From Methanocalculus sp. (GTDB lineage: Archaea; Halobacteriota; Methanomicrobia; Methanomicrobiales; Methanocorpusculaceae), in contig NZ_JAUSCG010000009.1 in NCBI RefSeq assembly GCF_030651615.1, positions 1 through 7,303 on the forward strand: DNA of 7,303 bases, given 5' to 3'. Positions 5,751-7,303 of this stretch are shown piece by piece. The position numbers were made by a program, and so were the translations under genes. Position 1 is the first letter of the stretch. Every line of letters starts with the position of its first letter. The notes under the pieces are model-generated. The model ran no database searches and was not told where the DNA came from. It saw only the letters and a program-made list of their open reading frames with translations.

Positions 5751-7283
5751 ATGATCAGCGTCACTCTGGATGGTACTATAGTCCAGGCAGATGACGGCTC
5801 CTGTCTGAAAGACATCCTCCCAAATCATAATCCTACCCTTTCTATTGCGATAATTCGTCCAGGAGTCGTCTCAGAAGAGGCGACCCGCCAGTATCGTATC
5901 ATCACAACATCTGGTGAGTTCGTTATTGAGATTCCTGATGTCAGAGTGACACTCCCTGATCCGGGAGATCCCACGTTCAATACGTCCATTCACTGGTCAG
6001 ACCGGTATGCAGCCGCTTTTGGCCCTTTTCCCGCTGATTTTCAGCCTGCCAGGGCCCCTTCACGATATGCACGGGGAGATGTACTCATCGGGTGCGGCGG
6101 ATATGACAAAAAACGCTCCTACCTGATCATATCACGTCAGGAACATCAGGCTGATCACGGATCTGAGACCGGGGGCGGTATCATCGGGCGAGTGATCGCA
6201 GGGCGCGGTGTGATCGACAGGCTTGTGATCGGAGATCAGATCACAAAGATCGAGAGGATGATAAGTTGGGCAGATTCCACCCATACAGTCACAACAACTG
6301 ATCTCTCCCTTCCACTTGAGGACGGCATGGAGATCATCACCCATATCAACATTCATGTCGACGGGTATTCCGATTCTTCAATTGATACCGGCATTGCCAG
6401 ATCCGCAGAGCACCTCCTCTTCAGTCTGAAGAGCGGTATCTTCTATGCAGAGCGCACGACCTCGACCCATTGCATGGATGCACACCTTGGTCCCCTTGAT
6501 GTCCCCCAGGAACAGAAACGCCCGAGGCGTGAAGGGGCAGTCACCATCAGAACGAAAGGCAAGCAATCGGGTGCAATCTACCTCTATCGTGAGGATGTAG
6601 CAACAAGCCCCTACCATACAGTCGTCGGGCAGGTGACCCATGGTATCGAGCTCGTTCGGCTGATTCAACAGGGCACCGCATGTGCCGTTATCACAGAACC
6701 TGTTGGTATTGACCTCCGGGGCATGCACCTTAAGGATGCGATTGCAGCTGCTATGGAGCGGGGAATAGAGGTTCATGCCGATACTGAAGAAGTAAGTGAA
6801 GACAGGGTTGTCATCCATCAGGATCCGGAGACGACTCTTGAAGTACTCTCTGAAAAGCAGGTCCGTCTTACTACGATGAAGAACGAGGATGTCATCGACA
6901 TCTCACTTGATGAACGGAACGCTTCACGAACCGTCGATATCTTCAGAAGGTTCACAGGGCTGAAACTCTATTCGGTCGGTATGCTCCCTTTCTTCTTCAC
7001 CTTTGACGATGTCTGGCTCTTTGAACCTGAGATTCCTGAACGGATCAATATTATCCCGGAGAATACACCAACCGGCACAGTTCCGGCTCAGGCACTTGGG
7101 ATGACGAATGCCTCCCGCCGTGGTGCAGGGCTTATCGGAGTCCGCATTTCAGAAAATGCTGAATTTGGTCCTACCGGAGAGCCCTTTGAAGGTACAAATA
7201 TCATTGGAAGGGTCATTGATGTTGAGAAGCTGAAAAAATTCAAAGAAGGTGAGATCATCTATATCAGGGAGGTGAAGGAATGA
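5751..7283 (+). CDS. mmp3: Methanogenesis marker protein 3
   Basis: This 510-residue soluble protein is recognised as methanogenesis marker 3 by its opening MISVTLDG..., overall length, the FGPTGEPFEGTNIIGRV block near the C-terminus (472-488) and its place directly after atwA. Marker 3 is essentially confined to methane-metabolising archaea; as I recall, it co-purifies with the MCR activation machinery alongside component A2, but its biochemical activity is not settled. Visible parts: an N-terminal strand-rich segment (about 1-35) reminiscent of a beta-grasp fold, and three related motifs of the type [IV][IV]G[RQ]V[IT] followed by a short helix and a Gly, at about 123-168, 273-314 and 458-506. 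These resemble the cyclophilin-like fold, so it may be built from cyclophilin-related units. No signal peptide or membrane segment is seen. The ATG follows the atwA stop by one base with a GGGAG site; its TGA overlaps the next gene's ATG. Confidence 0.87.
   Translation: MISVTLDGTIVQADDGSCLKDILPNHNPTLSIAIIRPGVVSEEATRQYRIITTSGEFVIEIPDVRVTLPDPGDPTFNTSIHWSDRYAAAFGPFPADFQPARAPSRYARGDVLIGCGGYDKKRSYLIISRQEHQADHGSETGGGIIGRVIAGRGVIDRLVIGDQITKIERMISWADSTHTVTTTDLSLPLEDGMEIITHINIHVDGYSDSSIDTGIARSAEHLLFSLKSGIFYAERTTSTHCMDAHLGPLDVPQEQKRPRREGAVTIRTKGKQSGAIYLYREDVATSPYHTVVGQVTHGIELVRLIQQGTACAVITEPVGIDLRGMHLKDAIAAAMERGIEVHADTEEVSEDRVVIHQDPETTLEVLSEKQVRLTTMKNEDVIDISLDERNASRTVDIFRRFTGLKLYSVGMLPFFFTFDDVWLFEPEIPERINIIPENTPTGTVPAQALGMTNASRRGAGLIGVRISENAEFGPTGEPFEGTNIIGRVIDVEKLKKFKEGEIIYIREVKE
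7268..7275 (+). promoter_or_regulatory. Strong ribosome binding site of the gene after mmp3
   Basis: GGAGGTGA is a full-length match to the archaeal anti-Shine-Dalgarno sequence and ends 4 bases before the ATG at 7280. It is the best ribosome binding site in the window, and it confirms that the ATG overlapping the mmp3 stop is a genuine start. Confidence 0.75.
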
Positions 7284-7303
7284 AGGAGTACATACCGGAA
7301 TAT
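7280..7303 (+). CDS. Start of the next gene in the atwA-mmp3 cluster, cut by the window edge
   Basis: Only eight codons are visible (MKEYIPEY). The ATG overlaps the mmp3 stop as ATGA and is preceded by a perfect GGAGGTGA ribosome binding site, so a translated gene begins here and is coupled to mmp3. In many methanogens mmp3 is followed by further methanogenesis marker genes such as markers 6 and 5, so one of these is the likely identity. The visible residues are too few to decide, so no symbol is given. Confidence 0.6.

Noticed and set aside
5309..5815. Minus-strand open frame of 168 codons over the atwA/mmp3 junction
   Set aside because: It is antisense to two well-supported coupled genes and has no recognisable motif.
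6180..6254. GATC-rich, repeat-looking stretch in mmp3 considered as a regulatory or recombination site
   Set aside because: The repetition follows codons for a conserved Val-Ile-rich protein segment (GRVIAGRGVIDRLVIGDQI), so coding constraint explains it.
6378..6818. Minus-strand open frame of 146 codons inside mmp3
   Set aside because: It is a shadow of the mmp3 coding frame with no start signal and no family resemblance.

Overview
The window looks like a piece of a methanogenic archaeon's chromosome. Two methanogen-specific genes dominate its right half: methyl-coenzyme M reductase (MCR) system component A2 (atwA) and methanogenesis marker protein 3 (mmp3). The left half holds archaeal RadB and an archaeal-type ribose-1,5-bisphosphate isomerase. 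Moderate GC content (about half, by eye), GGAGG-type ribosome binding sites, AT-rich boxes at archaeal TATA distances and very tight packing all fit. The gene style and combination suggest the Methanomicrobiales, but that placement is an impression, not an alignment.

Layout: (1) 1-1300, plus strand: the 3' part of larC (nickel-pincer-cofactor/nickel insertion family), overlapping radB by 19 bases. (2) 1348-3203, minus strand: ribose-1,5-bisphosphate isomerase followed by dapF (diaminopimelate epimerase), convergent with radB across a 47-base gap that carries inverted repeats. (3) 3204-3245: a 42-base divergent promoter region. (4) 3246-7303, plus strand: a HAD-superfamily protein with P-type-ATPase-like phosphorylation-domain motifs, then atwA (twin ABC ATPase), then mmp3 one base after atwA, then the first eight codons of a further gene that overlaps the mmp3 stop by four bases (ATGA). 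No gene-free stretch exceeds 100 bases. There are no RNA genes, insertion sequences or CRISPR arrays.

Functionally, atwA-mmp3-next gene forms a translationally coupled cluster. The known role of component A2 is ATP-dependent reductive activation of MCR, whose active site is the nickel tetrapyrrole F430, and marker 3 is associated with the same machinery. The HAD gene sits just upstream on the same strand and could be read with it, although a good TATA box lies between it and atwA. DapF serves lysine biosynthesis, R15P isomerase serves nucleoside/AMP salvage toward RuBisCO, and RadB serves recombination.

Most notable observations: Mmp3 carries three copies of a short degenerate cyclophilin-like motif; the HAD protein lacks the second catalytic Asp of HAD phosphatases (DSAGT); and AtwA has a four-cysteine, zinc-ribbon-like insert in its first ATPase domain. 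I see no clearly undescribed system. The strongest leads are uncharacterised parts of the MCR-activation gene set.
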